Assembly (NCBI RefSeq): GCF_030704535.1 | Contig: NC_081820.1 | Location: 1,183,001-1,247,000, forward strand | DNA from: Vitis vinifera | Lineage: Eukaryota > Streptophyta > Magnoliopsida > Vitales > Vitaceae | Direction of reading: 5' to 3' | Length of the DNA: 64,000 bases | Shown here: positions 48,755-61,918 of the stretch, piece by piece | How the letters are laid out: every line of letters begins with the position of its first letter | Position numbering within the stretch: the stretch's first letter is position 1 | Made by a program: the position numbers and the translations under genes | The notes under the pieces: generated by a model | What the model was told of the DNA's origin: nothing | What the model saw: the letters and a program-made list of their open reading frames with translations, nothing else | The model's database searches: none

Positions 48755-50529
48755 GTACCTGAAAATTGTGAGATCTCAGTAAGTTATGTACAAAAGGGAG
48801 AAAAATGGGATCGAAATAATATTGTTATTAACAATTTTTTTGCTTTCCAAGTGGCCTCTGATATCATAAGAAATGATGAAGATCCTGAACCACGAAATGT
48901 GGAAGAATGTCGACTTAGAAATGATTGGCCAAAATGGAAAGAAGCTATACAGGTAGAATTAAACTCATTAAAAAAACGAGAAGTTTTTGGACCTGTAGTC
49001 CAAACACCTGAAGATGTAAAGCCTGTTGGGTACAATGGGTATTTGTACGAAAGCGCAATGAGAATAATGAGATCATAAGATATAAAACGCGATTAGTAGC
49101 ACAAGGTTTCTCGCAGAGACCTGGTATTGACTACGAGGAAACATATTCTCCCGTCATGGACGCAATCACATTTCGTTTCTTAATTAGTTTGGCAGTCTCA
49201 GAAGGACTGGATATGCGTCTCATGGATGTTATTACAGCATATTTATACGGATCCATGGATAATGATATATACATGAAAATCCCCGAAGGATTTAAATTGC
49301 CTGATGCAAATAATACAAAGCCTCGTAGCATGTACTCAATCAAGTTACAACGATCCTTGTATGGATTAAAACAATCTGGACGCATGTGGTACAATCGCCT
49401 TAGCGAATACTTGCTAAAAGAAGGGTATGGGAATAACCCTATATGCCCATGCATTTTCATTAAGAAATCAGAAACCGGATTTGCAATTATTGCAGTGTAT
49501 GTTGATGACTTAAATCTTGTTGGAACTCCTGAAGAGCTCACAAGAACAACAAATTACTTGAAAAAGGAATTTGAGATGAAAGATCTTGGAAAAACAAAAT
49601 TTTGTCTCGGCCTGCAGATCGAGCATTTTCCAAATGGAGTTTTAGTACATCAATCAACATACATTAAGAAAGTTTTGAAGTGTTTTTATATGGATAAAGC
49701 GCATCCTTTAAGTTCTCCAATGGTTGTCCGATCACTTGATGTGAAAAAGGACCCATTTCGTCCTTGTAAAAAGGATGAAGAGTTACTTAGTCCTGAAGTA
49801 CCATATCTTAGTGCTATTGGTGCACTTATGTATCTTGCCAATTGTACACGTCCAGACATTGCTTTTTCTGTCAATTTATTGGCAAGATACAGTTCCACTC
49901 CAACTCGAAGACATTGGAATGGTATCAAACATATATTGCGTTATCTTCGCGGAACTACTAATATGGGTTTATTTTACTCAAGGGAATCAAAGCAACAATT
50001 GCTTGGATATGCAGATGCAGGATATCTTTCAGATCCACATAAAGGCAGGTCACAAACAGGGTATGTGTTTAATTGCAATGGTACTGCTATTTCATGGAGA
50101 TCTGTCAAACAAACAATGGTAGCCACATCATCAAATCATTCAGAAATACTGGCAATTCATGAAGCAAGTCGTGAATGTATATGGCTAAGATCTATGATCC
50201 AGCATATTCGGGAATCATGTGGACTCTCCTCTATCAAAGGTGGTCCGACAACATTATTTGAAGATAATGTTGCATGCATTGCACAAATAACAGGGGGTTA
50301 TATTAAAGGAGATAGAACTAAACACATTTCACCAAAATTCTTTTATACACATGAACTCCAGAAGAGTGGTGAAATTGATGTGCAACAAATACGCTCAAGT
50401 GATAATCTAGCAGATTTATTCACAAAATCATTACCAACCTCAACATTCAAGAAGTTAACACACAGGATTGGAATGCGTCAACTCAAGGATATCGACATGA
50501 GGGGGAGTATGCTTGTAAAAGGGTGTTAG
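48755..50529 (+). pseudogene. copia pol, reverse transcriptase and RNase H part
   Basis: Continues pol after the stop. A single-base loss near 49036 shifts the frame before the conserved VFVRKR region, so RT is read from 49090 onward in another frame; 49156-50529 is open for 457 codons. RT motifs: LMDVITAYLYG, QRSLYGLKQSGRMWYNRL and the catalytic YVDD box (near 49500). RNase H: LLGYADAGYLSDPHKGRSQTG and LFEDNVACI, ending NLADLFTKSLP. Domain sequence is well kept apart from the two breaks. Confidence 0.93.
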
Positions 50530-50720
50530 TGTACTGTACTCTTTTTTTCCTTCGTCTAGGTTTTGTCCTACTGGGTTTTACTGGCAAGGTTTTTAACGAG
50601 GCAGTCCTAATATACCAAGAAAAGAATATTGTACTCTTTTTCCTTCGCTAGGTTTTTCCTATAGGGTTTTTTACTAGCAAGGTTTTAATGAGGCATATTC
50701 TTTTAATATGGTGGTCATCC

Positions 50721-50729
50721 AAGGGGGAG
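50721..50729 (+). other. Polypurine tract
   Basis: AAGGGGGAG immediately before the 3' LTR, the plus-strand priming site. Confidence 0.85.
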
Positions 50730-51025
50730 TGTTGTAAATTAAAAGTAATGAATGACCACATTGATGGTCATTATGAACTCCATTTACTCATCTTTAAGAT
50801 GAGTAATGGGAGTTCATAATGTGAAGCCTATAAAAGGCTTCTTACCCCTCCCATGTAAGAGCATCCCGAGAAAGAAAGAAAGTTCTTCCTCTCATTCTCT
50901 CTCTCTCTCTCTTTCACTTTCTCAATTCTCTTATTTGATTCCTTCTTCCATATTATATATCAAAGTAAGATATATTTTATCTCTACTACTTTGATTTGCA
51001 TTATATTTGTCCTTGTTTTACAACA
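50730..51025 (+). repeat. 3' LTR of the copia element
   Basis: Nearly identical to the 5' LTR; the hairpin at 50771-50819 and the TATA box are conserved. Confidence 0.96.
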
Positions 51026-51030
51026 AAAAT

Positions 51031-51693
51031 AATGTGTTTTAAGATAATATTTTTTCAATTATTTTAAATTATTTTCACTTATTTTTTTAGAGTTGCTTTA
51101 AAAAAAATATATTATACAAATATATATATATATAATGATTAAAAATAAAATATTATATATAAAATTATTTTTAAAACATATTTTAAAATATTAAAAATTG
51201 ATTAAAAATATTTTAGGTTTTTAAATAGACTTTTGTTTTATAAAATATTAAAAAATAATTTTCAAAAACTGTTTTTAAAAACAATTATTAAACCGGGCTT
51301 AATAAAATATGTTCGATTTTACTCTTAATATATATTGCTCATACTATTTAGTTTGACAAGACATTGTGTATAAAAATTGCTAATTTCATTCTTATCGACA
51401 TATACATCCTAACTTTTTTTTTGATATATTGATAAAATATTTAATAATCACCTGTATTTTATTTTTTATTGATGTCGGCACGTGAAAAGGGCACGTGATG
51501 AGTAGGAATGCACATCCCAGACATTACAGAGGCTGAAGCAGAAGCCAAAGTGGGAGACAAACCAGAATGGAAAGAGCGGGCGAGGAAGGGAGAGAAGAGA
51601 AGCTATGCAAAAGGTGCCAACAGATGTACAGTCCCTCTTCGAACGACTCTTCTTCATGCCGCTTTCACCCTTCCTTCTTCGTCTGCCGTCGCC
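51031..51693. other. Upstream flank of the 51.7 kb gene candidate
   Basis: AT-rich to about 51470, then a GC-richer stretch with CACGTG words at 51480-51485 and 51493-51498, which could be promoter and leader of the gene candidate beginning at 51694. Confidence 0.4.
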
Positions 51694-54600
51694 ATGACGA
51701 CCAGAAGAGGTGAACTTCCTTCCCATTTCTCTCTCTCATTATCTACAACTTTTATCATTATAGTTCTGCATACCCTTTTTGTTTCTTTTGAAGATTTTTA
51801 AGTTTCGAATTCAAAATTCAAAATTTTGATTCAACTGATTTGATGGGTATTTGTTTTTTTTATTATAATTTTCGGATAAACTTGATCATGTGTTGTAGAA
51901 TGGTCCAAGACCTGGTTTTCATGCAGTTGTTATGGTCATCACTCAATTCTGATACCCTCTTGTTTCTTTTGAATATTTGTTAGTGTGGCATGGGAAATTC
52001 ATGTTTTTTTATTCAATTGATTCAATGGGTATTTGTTATTTGCTGATATTTTTTTTCAGATAAAATTGATCATGTATTGGAGAGTGATGCACGACCTTGT
52101 ATTCATGCAATTTTTTGATGGGTCACCGCCCATTCCTGATACCATTTTTTTCATTGAAGATTTGTTAGTGTGACATGAGAAATTCAGGATTTTGATTCAA
52201 TTGATTTAATAGGTATTCTTTATTTGTTGAGAATTTTCTGGATATAACTTGTGGAATGATGCAAGGGGTAGTTTTCATGCCACAATTTGGTGGATAACCC
52301 CTAAATACTGATACCATATTGTTTCTTTCGAATGTTTATGAGTGTGGCACAAGAAATTTATGTTTTTAATTCAGTTGATTTTATTGGTATCTGTTATTTG
52401 TTGAAAATTTTCTGGATGAAATTGATCTTGTATTATGGAATGATGCAAGGGGTGGTTTTCATGCCATTATTTGATGATTACCAGTCAGTACTGATACCCT
52501 TTTTTCTTTCTTTTGAAGATTTGTTAGTGTGGCATGAGAAATTTGGGTTTTTAGTTCACTTAATTTGATAGAATTTGGCATGCCCTTGTGCGTCTTATGA
52601 AGACTTTTGGGCTTGGAATGAGAAATTCAGCTTTCTGATTTAATTGGTTTGATGGGTTTTTTTCTTGTTTGTTGATAATTTTTTAGATAAGAGTTGATCA
52701 TGAATTTCAGGATGATGCAAGATCTAGTTTCCCTGCCAATGTTTGATGGGTTAGCATTTGATATTGCTGCCCTTTTGTTTCTTTTGGAGTTTCATTTGTG
52801 TGGCATGAGAAATTTAATTTCCTGATTCGCCTTCTTTGATGGCTGTTTTATTTATTGATAATTTTAGGTACTCTTTGTTTCTTTGGCATATTTGTTAGTG
52901 TGAATAAGAATTCAAGTTTCTTTCCTAGCTGATTTGATGGGTTTTTCTATTCCTTTCATAAATTGTCAGCTAAAAATTGATTACATATTTTAGAATTATC
53001 CAAAGCCCATGCCAGTGTTTTGCAAGTTGGCACGCAATAGTGATGCCTAAATCTTTGATAACATACCGCATGTCTCTCCCTTACTCTACATTTTATCAAA
53101 TGATAATTTTGCATATGTTCCTTTTGAATATTTTTTAGTTTAGAATGAGAAATTCAGGTTTTTGATTTGCCTTGTATATCTTGTTTTTTTGAGGATTTTC
53201 GTGTACACTGTTGTTTTCTTGAAGATTTCTCGGTGTGACTTTCTGATTCAGCTAATTTGATGGGTTTTTTTTATTTATTGGTGATTTTTCAGATAAAATT
53301 GTTCATATATTGAGGTTCATTGTATTACTTTATGGGTCAGCACTTGATAATGATGCTTTCTTCTTTCTTCCGGAGATTTGTTAGTGTGGCAAGTGATATT
53401 CTACTTTCTGATTCACCTTATTTGATGCATATTTCTTTTTTTGTTAACAATCTTGTGCACTCTGTCTCTTTTGAGGATTTGTTAGTGTGGAATGCAAAAA
53501 ATTCAGGTCTCTGATACAGCTGATTTGATGGGTTTTTCCAATCGGTTCATAATTTTCATATAAAACTGATTATACATCATAGAATGATCCAAAACCCATG
53601 CCATGTTGGCACTATTTGATGGGTGGCATTATAGAATTGCTTAGATATATACTCCCATATCTTACTCCCGATTTCTTCATTGTTACAATATAAAAATTTC
53701 TCACACATTAGCTAAAAGGTGAAAAATGTAGTTTAAAAATGTTCAGAGGTTCAACTGATGGTATAAAATAGATCCATCCATATGTAGAAGCCAGTACATA
53801 AAAACTGTTACCTTGGAAGGTATAAAATAGACTTGATTGAGGTTGTGGAAGACCACAAGAATCAACATCATGGTCTTGTTGTCAAGTTTAGAGCTCTGTA
53901 TTTTTTTTTTCTAACACTTTTTTCTTGGTTTAATTGGTAAATAAAACATTGGATATGTTTACATTCATATGCTTTTATGCTTGTAATGCTTTGTCATTGT
54001 GCTCGTCAAAATGTCTTGCATGAGCTGTTTCTTTAGTTCATGTTGCAAGTGAAGGAAATGGCATATATTATCGGTTTGGAGACATTTGTTATGTGTAGTT
54101 GTGTACTGGTTTTTAGAAAGGCATGCGAGATTTATTCTAGAGGGTAATACTCATTACAACACTTTGAGGTGCACCTCGATGACTTAGTTCACTAACGGTT
54201 GTCTTAGCATGTGAATCTTGAGGCATACTTTTTGAGCCCTACGTCCCACCAAATCTTCATTATCGAGGTTATACTACCTCTTCATTTTATTGAGTATTTA
54301 TGAATGAAACATTGGTTGGGCTAAATAGGCTGGCTGATAGTCAAATGATGACTTGATGGTTTGACTGGTCCTCTAATTTTATATGAATGGACCAATCCAT
54401 TGCCAACCTCTTGAGCCAATTGATCCAGTAGGCTTCTGGACACAAAAGAGTTATCCATGGGATTGTGCAAGAACTTTTGATTATATGTGGCTTTTCTGGC
54501 ACATGAGCAGATGTAATATGGTTTAGGGGATGAAAAAGGAACAGTTTTTTGATAAATAAATCTGATGGAGAAGGATATCACATTCATGCAATGCAGCTGC

Positions 54601-57028
54601 AGGTCGTAGTTCTAGGATATGAGGACAAGTACTGGAACAGTTTAGGTTTATTTTTTATATCTTGGGCCCAGTTGATGAGAGCATGGTTTTGGGAAATCTA
54701 ATTCAAATTTCATTTTCATGTAGGTCTGTTGTTAGTGAAATTAAATCATGAAATCTGTGCACTGGTAATACCATGTCTCCGTGCATTTGTGTTTTTTTGC
54801 CATCACGATGTTCAAGGATTGAGAACTTTGTAGGTTTGAGTACCATTTGGCTAGCATCTCATAATTTAGAAGTACTCCCTCATCTTGGAAGAAAAATATG
54901 AAGAAGTGAAGGAAAAAAGAAAGAAAAAGAAAAGTTGCATTTGACAATGTACTTTGAAAGAGTTTTCTTATTTTTTTATTTTTTTTTATTTTTTTTTAGT
55001 TTTTATGTTTCCCCCTTCTTGAAGCAGAAGATCAGAAATTTATTGTTTATGAGAGAAATTTTAGCTTTATTTTTTGGTGCCACTGCAATTACCATCACTA
55101 GCACATGTGATAGAATCATCATTATGTTCACCATAATCCACTTCTGCCACCATAGACATGATGATAGAAGAATAAACACCATGTCCACTACCATCCATCC
55201 ATTGCCTTTGCTATCATCTCTTCTTCACAAACGGTTGCACAATTCCGTCCCTTCCATCACCTCCACTGCCTCCATCACTGGCTTGCTCTTGATCCCATAT
55301 TAACACATTCCGAATAATGTTTTCTTGTAGCACAGACATGCTTTCAAAAGCAAATAAGCAACCATCTGCTTAAGTATTTCAATTGAGCAAGTGGGACACT
55401 ATATTTCCATGTCATTCTTTTTGCTCTTTGCTGCCAGAATTATGTTAGAAAATAGTTTTTACAGCAGTGGTGATGGTTGTGTGCAAAGATCGCATTGTTG
55501 TAAAGCAGTGATGGTGATAATGCTTGTGGAAGATGTGTCGCTGTATCTACTCTTAAGATTTAACTAGCATCGTTACTAGTCATCATGGTATTGTTTCTTG
55601 GACTATTACTAGTGGTGGCAGAAAAATTGAGGGACAATTTGAACTTATCTTTTTTTGCTTCTACTAATTTTACGGAATAAATAAAAAATGTCATGTTAAT
55701 AAATAAATAATGGATTACTACTTTGATGAACTTCCCACATTAACATCCTGACCCTTGTCACTTGAGTGAGGCCTCTAGGGATTATTGTCCGTAAAATTTA
55801 TTCATCACTTTCATGTGACAGTTGATGAGCATGATAGCTGTGTAATAAAACCTTCAGCGGTTGTGCTGGTGCATTACTGTGACAGCGGTAATGCTGATGG
55901 TTTGATTGTGGTGTGGTAACATTGATGGTGGTGGTGGTGGTGGATGTGTTAGTGGTGGCAATGGTAGTGGTACGAAGAAAGGGTAAATTTTTGGCTGTCA
56001 AAAGCGTAGTTATTTTTTTTCTCTCTAGTTGAAGAGTTTTTTTTCTTTTCTCTTCCAGAAAAGTACTTCAAAACTCCCTTGCCCACAACATCGCCTTTTT
56101 GCTTTCTGCAGATCTATATTCAAATGTGAGAAAAATAATTCTAGGATTTTATTTTAGATCAATTGAATTACTTTTCTTGCTTGTGGAAACTTCAAAGTGC
56201 AACTGAGCTGTGTCTTAGTAATTTCATATCTCAAGTTTCTAAAGTTTGTGATTGCGATGATTTTGTCCAAGCTATTTGTTCTAACTGAATTTTTCTTTAT
56301 TCAGTTAGAATCTGTAAATAGCATTTGCATGCAACCCAACTTCTTGTTGTTTACATGCTATTCCAGATTGATGATCACAGAAGCAATAACACAAGACTGG
56401 CTGCTGGAGTTATATTACAGTCTATCAGATTCCTGTTCTGGGATTGAGCCAAAATTTGTTGGGTAAATTTCAAGCTGAGTGTTTGGCTTTGAGTTTGCCG
56501 GGTTGGCTAGAGAGAGAGAGAGAGAAAGAAATCCTTTGCCTTTGAGTTTAGAATGGAATGCTGGTTGTGGGCAGAGAAGGTTCATGGAACTGCTGATGTG
56601 GCTATAGAGGAACTGAGTTTGCCTATCATTGGGGAGGGAGTCAGTTCTTGTATCATTGGAGAGAGAGAGAGATCTTGATTGCTGGGTTGGCTGTGAGTTT
56701 AGAATGCAATGTTGGTTACTGGCACAGAAGGTTCATGGAACCACTGATTTGACTATAGAAAACCAAGTCTGCATCTCATTGGAGACTGAGTCAGTTCTCT
56801 TATCATTAGAGAGAGAGAGTGGGAGCTCTTGATTGCTGTATTGGCTGGAATGGAATGTGGGTCATTAGGCAGATAAGATCCATGGAACAAACCGATGTCC
56901 CTGTGGAGAACTGAGCCTGCATATCATTTCCGAGAGAGGGAAAGAGGGTAGGTTGGAATGAAATGTGGGTCATTGCTAGACAATATTCATGAAACCACTG
57001 ATATGGCTGTGAAACCAGTCCACATATC

Positions 57029-57065
<37 letters not shown>

Positions 57066-57605
57066 AAATGTAGAAAAGCTTCTGACCTCAACTACAAAGG
57101 TGACTTTTTTCAGTCCGAGAAGAGGTGGATGATGAGTTGGAATGCTCCCCATCAGCAGATAAAAATGTTGTAGCTTCTAACCTTTACAATGAAGGTGAAT
57201 TTCTAGGCTGGGCCATTGAAGAAGACGTCAAATTCCCCACCATGAGAGGACAAACACTCAAATCATTGCTCGGTCTAGCAAATTTTTTTTCTTAAACGTT
57301 TAATTTACTCCTGAACTAGGGAAAAACCTGCATTGTCCTGGAAATACATTTATTTTTCCATATACCAATAATTGCAAATATTTACTTCCCTTTTTCATTC
57401 ATTTTTCATTGCTTTCTACCCTTTTAATCATGGAAAGATCAAGTTCTGCTACTGATGCTTTCTTATCTGACCTTGTTGCAGGTACTACGAATTGGGACCA
57501 AACGATCCTCCCTATGCTGCCAAGTTCTATGACTGCTGTGGGGCTGAGGACCCTGAGGCGTCTGGGTGCACCACCAGTTTCCATGTCTCTTATGATGACG
57601 ATTAA
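51694..57605 (+). CDS. Possible gene with a very long first intron; short Cys-containing C-terminus
   Basis: Tentative. A start codon context GCCATGACGACC at 51694 reads MTTRR and meets a donor after 51709 (AGAAGAG then GTGAAC). The last exon, 57482-57605, follows a good acceptor (CTTGTTGCAG) and reads YYELGPNDPPYAAKFYDCCG, then AEDPEASGC and FHVSYDDD before TAA. Its composition, the CC...GC cysteines and an acidic end look like a real conserved protein terminus, though I cannot name the family. An intermediate exon may be 57114-57194 (VREEVDDELECSPSADKN), whose phase fits exon 1 but not the YYEL frame of the last exon, so at least one more exon or a different junction is needed. The intron between exon 1 and the next is about 5.4 kb and packed with tandem repeats. 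Alternatively these ends belong to two genes. Confidence 0.35.
51830..53640 (+). repeat. Diverged tandem repeats with GATTTGATGGG and GTTAGTGTGGCATGAG words
   Basis: About eleven degenerate copies of a unit near 175-190 bases (some truncated to about 100). Words such as TGATTTGATGGGT (51836, 52644, 52929, 53249, 53519 and variants) and TTGTTAGTGTGGCATGAGAA (51980, 52165, 52526, 53376, 53479 and variants) recur in the same order and orientation. Confidence 0.85.
53641..56539. other. Long non-coding stretch inside the gene candidate
   Basis: No exon I can support. A (GGT)n-like run occurs near 55920-55970. A stretch at 56368-56461 between a CCAG acceptor and a GGGTAAAT donor is open in two frames but has no recognised similarity. 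Confidence 0.4.
56540..57062 (+). repeat. Four diverged tandem units of about 130-150 bp with GA-rich tails
   Basis: Each unit has GAATG(G/C)AATG(T/C)TGGTT..., a CAGAAGGTTCATGGAAC phrase, ACTGAT(G/T)TGGCT and an ATCATTGGAGAGAGAG end, starting near 56540, 56695, 56840 and 56950. The last ends in a (GA)n microsatellite at 57033-57062. Confidence 0.85.
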
Positions 57606-60600
57606 TGGAGTACCGATACTGACTACCTCTCTTCCTTGTGTCACCTCAAATCTTAACTAGAGATAAAGTATGTACAAACTTACATCCATCTTCGTTACTT
57701 GTTTTCATCTTCAAATCAGTTTTCTGTCTACAATTATGTCGTACAAGTACCTGATGTTTATCCTTGATCTTAATACTCGGTATTCTTTGTGATCCGGTCT
57801 TTGATCTTGTGCTTATAGGACTCTAGGAGTGTTTTTGCTGCATGGGTTCATGCATGTCAAAACCCGGTTTAGGGTTGATATGGTCTTAGAAAAGGCGATG
57901 ATCATCTTATCAACCCAAATAAGATGCTCAAAACCCGATCCAAAAATAGGTATTAAAGGCAAGGATCATGGGGTTCTTAGTCATGACTGTCATAATGATG
58001 ATGTGATGTCGTATGTCGTAAAAGGTTTGGCCGTTTTAGAAATGAGACTATTTGATTAAACCCGATAATCCCAAATTTTTTTCCAATTTAAACCTCTTGT
58101 TAATGAATTAGAGGTTTGGAGTAAATGACTTGCTCATATTCCTTTTAAAAAATATTTACAATATTTGAATTACATAGCAAATTCTTATTCATCTTTTTTA
58201 CTCTCATTAATTTCAATCATGAGAATGGAGGGGAAGTGCCCTAAAAGTTGTGGGGCAGTGCCCAATTTTGTAGAAATGGCAAGATACACATGAGAATAAT
58301 CAATGTGTCCAAACAATAAACATGGATCCCACCTCACCCTGGTTGTCATCCTGTCTCTGCCTTCTCCCATGTGCAGTTGTTTGATTTTTCTAATTTTTAT
58401 TTATTTATAATTCTTAAAAGGGATTTGGGTTGGAACCCCATTTCATTTTTGTCTTAAATGGTAATTTTTAAATAAATAATTAATTTATTGATATGGATTT
58501 AAATCTTAAATTTCATTTTATATACAATTACTTGTGCATTGATTCTATTTTAAGTTATGATTTTAAAATAATTTAAAAAAAACCAATACTTCAAAAATTT
58601 GTTCCATTGAAATAATATGTTGAAGATTAATTTAACATAAATGAAATCATGTCTTGAAGTTAATATTTTAATTTAAAAAATAGCAAAAATATATATATAT
58701 AGGAGTAATTACTATGATAAGGGAATTGAATTTTATGTTTAGAATGTATTTAAAAATACTTTAAGATTAAATATAAGAATAATTATGACATTGAAAAAAT
58801 TTTAAATAAATTTTTAAAAAACAATAATAAAAAACAAGTGAAACTCATTAAAAGATGTTTTCTGAAAATTTTCTGTTTTTTAAAATAAAAAATTTTATTT
58901 TGGAGAATATAAAATTGTTTTTGAAAACGGTTGTCAAATAGGGTCATAGTTTTCAAAGGATCCAATAACACTATCCCAAACAGGTCCTTAATGTGTTGGT
59001 TAAAATTAGGTAAAGAATTTGTTACACTTGCAACTTTCATAAGTTGGAATGAGATGGTGCATGTGCCACTCACATGATAATTTTTAATGTGATAGTAACT
59101 TGATAGCCTACAACATCCCATGTGCCCCACTCTCTACCTTTATTTGCCCCATTCATGAATTCAAATTATCAAAAAAAAAAAAAAAACCCTACTATTTTTC
59201 AAATGTTTTAAATACATTTGAAAAATATATTAATAAAAATTGTTTTATATAAAAATAATAAATTCCCTAATTTTTAATTTCATGTAAAAATAATAAAATT
59301 TATGAAAATGTCAAATTCATGAAAAAAAAAAAAACCCACATCACTTTATAATAGTATATATTGTAACAATATTAATGTAGATAATTAGACCAATTTATGG
59401 GATAATGAAATGCCTCCATTAAATTATGTAAATTAAAATTAAGAATTGTAATCATAAAATATTTTTTTGTCTTGTTTTGATGTGTGCTCCAATGAATAAA
59501 ATTTAAAAAAAAAAAAATGGAAGAACAAAATGTACATTTCACCAAATAATTGCCACAAGTCAAAATCAGTCATCTCTATCTAGCACCCACTCCATATATA
59601 TATATTCTAAATCTTTAAAGCTTGTCTTATCTGCAAGCTCCATTATTTTGAAATTTAAATTAATTTTTATTAAAGAATAAAAATAAATTTGATTTGAATA
59701 AAATTTTTGATTTTTTTTTTTTAAAAAAAGGAAGGGGGATTGTTGGCATTCAAATGCTTTTTTAACATTTAAAAAACTCTTCCAACAAGTTGAGATTGAC
59801 ATAAAAATCAATATAATGTTATTAAGTTAATATAATTAAAAAAATTATAAATTATTATGTGTTTGTTGTGATTGATTTGGTATTAATTTTTTTGCTTAAT
59901 AAAGCAAGTAAAGGTTATGGATGCTTCCTCCCATGTGAAAAACAGTTGGTGGTGGATAGTGTGGACTCCAATCCAATAATTCTTCATTCAAAAGGGGGAC
60001 AGCTGCTACCATCAAGCCATGCCCCACAAAGCTAATTAATTAAATGGTCCAATTTTAATAAAATTGTAACCTTTTTCTCTCTTTTCATTATTTTTTTTAC
60101 GTTATGTTTGGTTCTGAAAAGTTCGAGAGAAAATATAAAAAAGATAAAATAAAATAAAAAATAGTTTTAATGTTAGATAAATTATTTTAATATCCCACTT
60201 AAAATTTATTTCACTTATTTAAGTTTTTCATATTGATGTTAATTTTTTTTAAAATATATAAGTTTTTTTATTAATCTTAATTATATTCAACTTTATTTCT
60301 TTTTTTATATATATATAGTAAAATCAAGTATAAGTAAATCATTTTTTTTAATATTTTTTTTTAGTAATTTTAGGAAAGGAGTCTTATTGTCTTAGAAAAT
60401 AAAAATTTATCTTCATTAAATTTAATAATTATATGTCACATTATTGAAGGATAGGGAAAAAAAATCATAAAATGATGGGAGTAACATTCCCAAAAAAGGA
60501 AAAATAACATTAAATATTGAAAATTTTAATTTTAATTTTTGTACAATTTTTAAATAGATGTATTTTTAAAATTGGATATTTTTATTGATCTTTTGGAAGT

Positions 60601-61918
60601 TAGTAATTTTGGGATTTTTTATTTTTTTTTTACAAATTCTATTGATTGAATAATGTTTTTTTAAATCATACTTGAAAAGGCAATTATCATGATTGTTTCC
60701 CCAAGCTTGGGCCATGCATAAAACAATCAATTACTTGCTTTCTTATGGGAAAAGGAAGGTAATCATGAAAATTAAGTTAATTTAATTTAAGTTTAATTGA
60801 AACAAGACAAATTTGGAGTGATTTAATGGGATGAATGCCTAGAAAGTATGTACACATTTAAGATGAATGAGTTGTTAGAAATGGAGGAGACAAGCCACCA
60901 TTGACCCACATGATTGAACCCCCCAACCATTAGACCACACAATTAGTTTTGGTTTTAGGGTTTGGCCACATGACCCACAGTGCTATCATCATGTATTTAC
61001 ATTATACTACATCATTCCTACCACAATCTACACATTTCATATCCACTTCAATTATTCATCCCACATGTTTTTATTTTTATTTTTATTTTTTTTAAATAAA
61101 AAAAACTTAACATATATATATGTATATACATTTTCAAACAATAAACATTAGATTGCATTACAATTAATACTAATAATGCATTCTAGTCTCATTTGGGATA
61201 ACTTTTCTTTTTTAATTGTAATTGAAAGCTAAAACTTGAAATTAAAGCCCAACTCATAATTTTTAAAAGATAATATTGATATCATAAAAATTTTACTAAA
61301 TATAAAAGAATTTTTTGTATCTTTTATAAGAAGTAATATTTTTTTTACTTATGTAATAAACTCTTCTTTATATTATAAATTATTTGAATAAAAATAGACG
61401 TAAAAGATTTTATTGAGCTTCAAAAAGAGTTTTTGGTTTTTTAGAAGTCAGGACTTGTGATTCAAACCATTGACGCATTACTCTAGTATCTTAGGTCGAA
61501 CTTTAATTATCTTATTTGAAAATTGTTAGGAGTTTAACAAATGTCACTCTTAAATTTGGGGATGGATCATATAAACGATGATAGTCAAATAGTATAAAAG
61601 GCTTAACCTATCCTCATTGGATACTAATAGTTTTTAGATGAGATGATCAAAGTCCGATTCATAAATTAATATAAAAGTCAAAGTTATGGATTCACTCCAT
61701 AATAGTATCATGTTAGGGAAGAGATTGTCGAGGTTATAATAATATTGTTCTTAAGCTTGAAATACGTTACCTAAACAAGGTACTCAAATGTCGAAAAAGA
61801 TTTACTCTATCATTGTTGAACACCAATTGTTTTTCATCAGATGAATTGTGTCATATAGATATCATATTAGAAAACATTGTGAACTTAGTTACTTTTACAT
61901 GCAATTAAATGATTGTTA

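Larger units (their letters stand above)
45561..51025 (+). mobile_element. Ty1/copia LTR retrotransposon, structurally complete but coding-defective
   Basis: Two LTRs (45561-45858, 298 bp; 50730-51025, 296 bp) are nearly identical, with about three substitutions plus a CT-run length change. The element is flanked by a perfect 5-bp duplication AAAAT (45556-45560 and 51026-51030). The LTRs begin TGTTGTAAAT and end TTTACAACA. A primer binding site and polypurine tract are present. Internal order is gag, protease, integrase, reverse transcriptase, RNase H, which is the copia order. Gag is internally deleted and pol has a stop and a frameshift, so the copy cannot act alone. The small LTR difference points to a recent insertion. 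Confidence 0.97.

Noticed and set aside
54935..55303. 122-codon plus-strand frame with a hydrophobic start and His/Ser-rich tail
   Set aside because: Low-complexity T-rich and CAT-rich sequence gives the openness; no domain and no splice context.
57829..58059. 76-codon plus-strand frame downstream of the last candidate exon
   Set aside because: No recognisable motif, no promoter or splice support.
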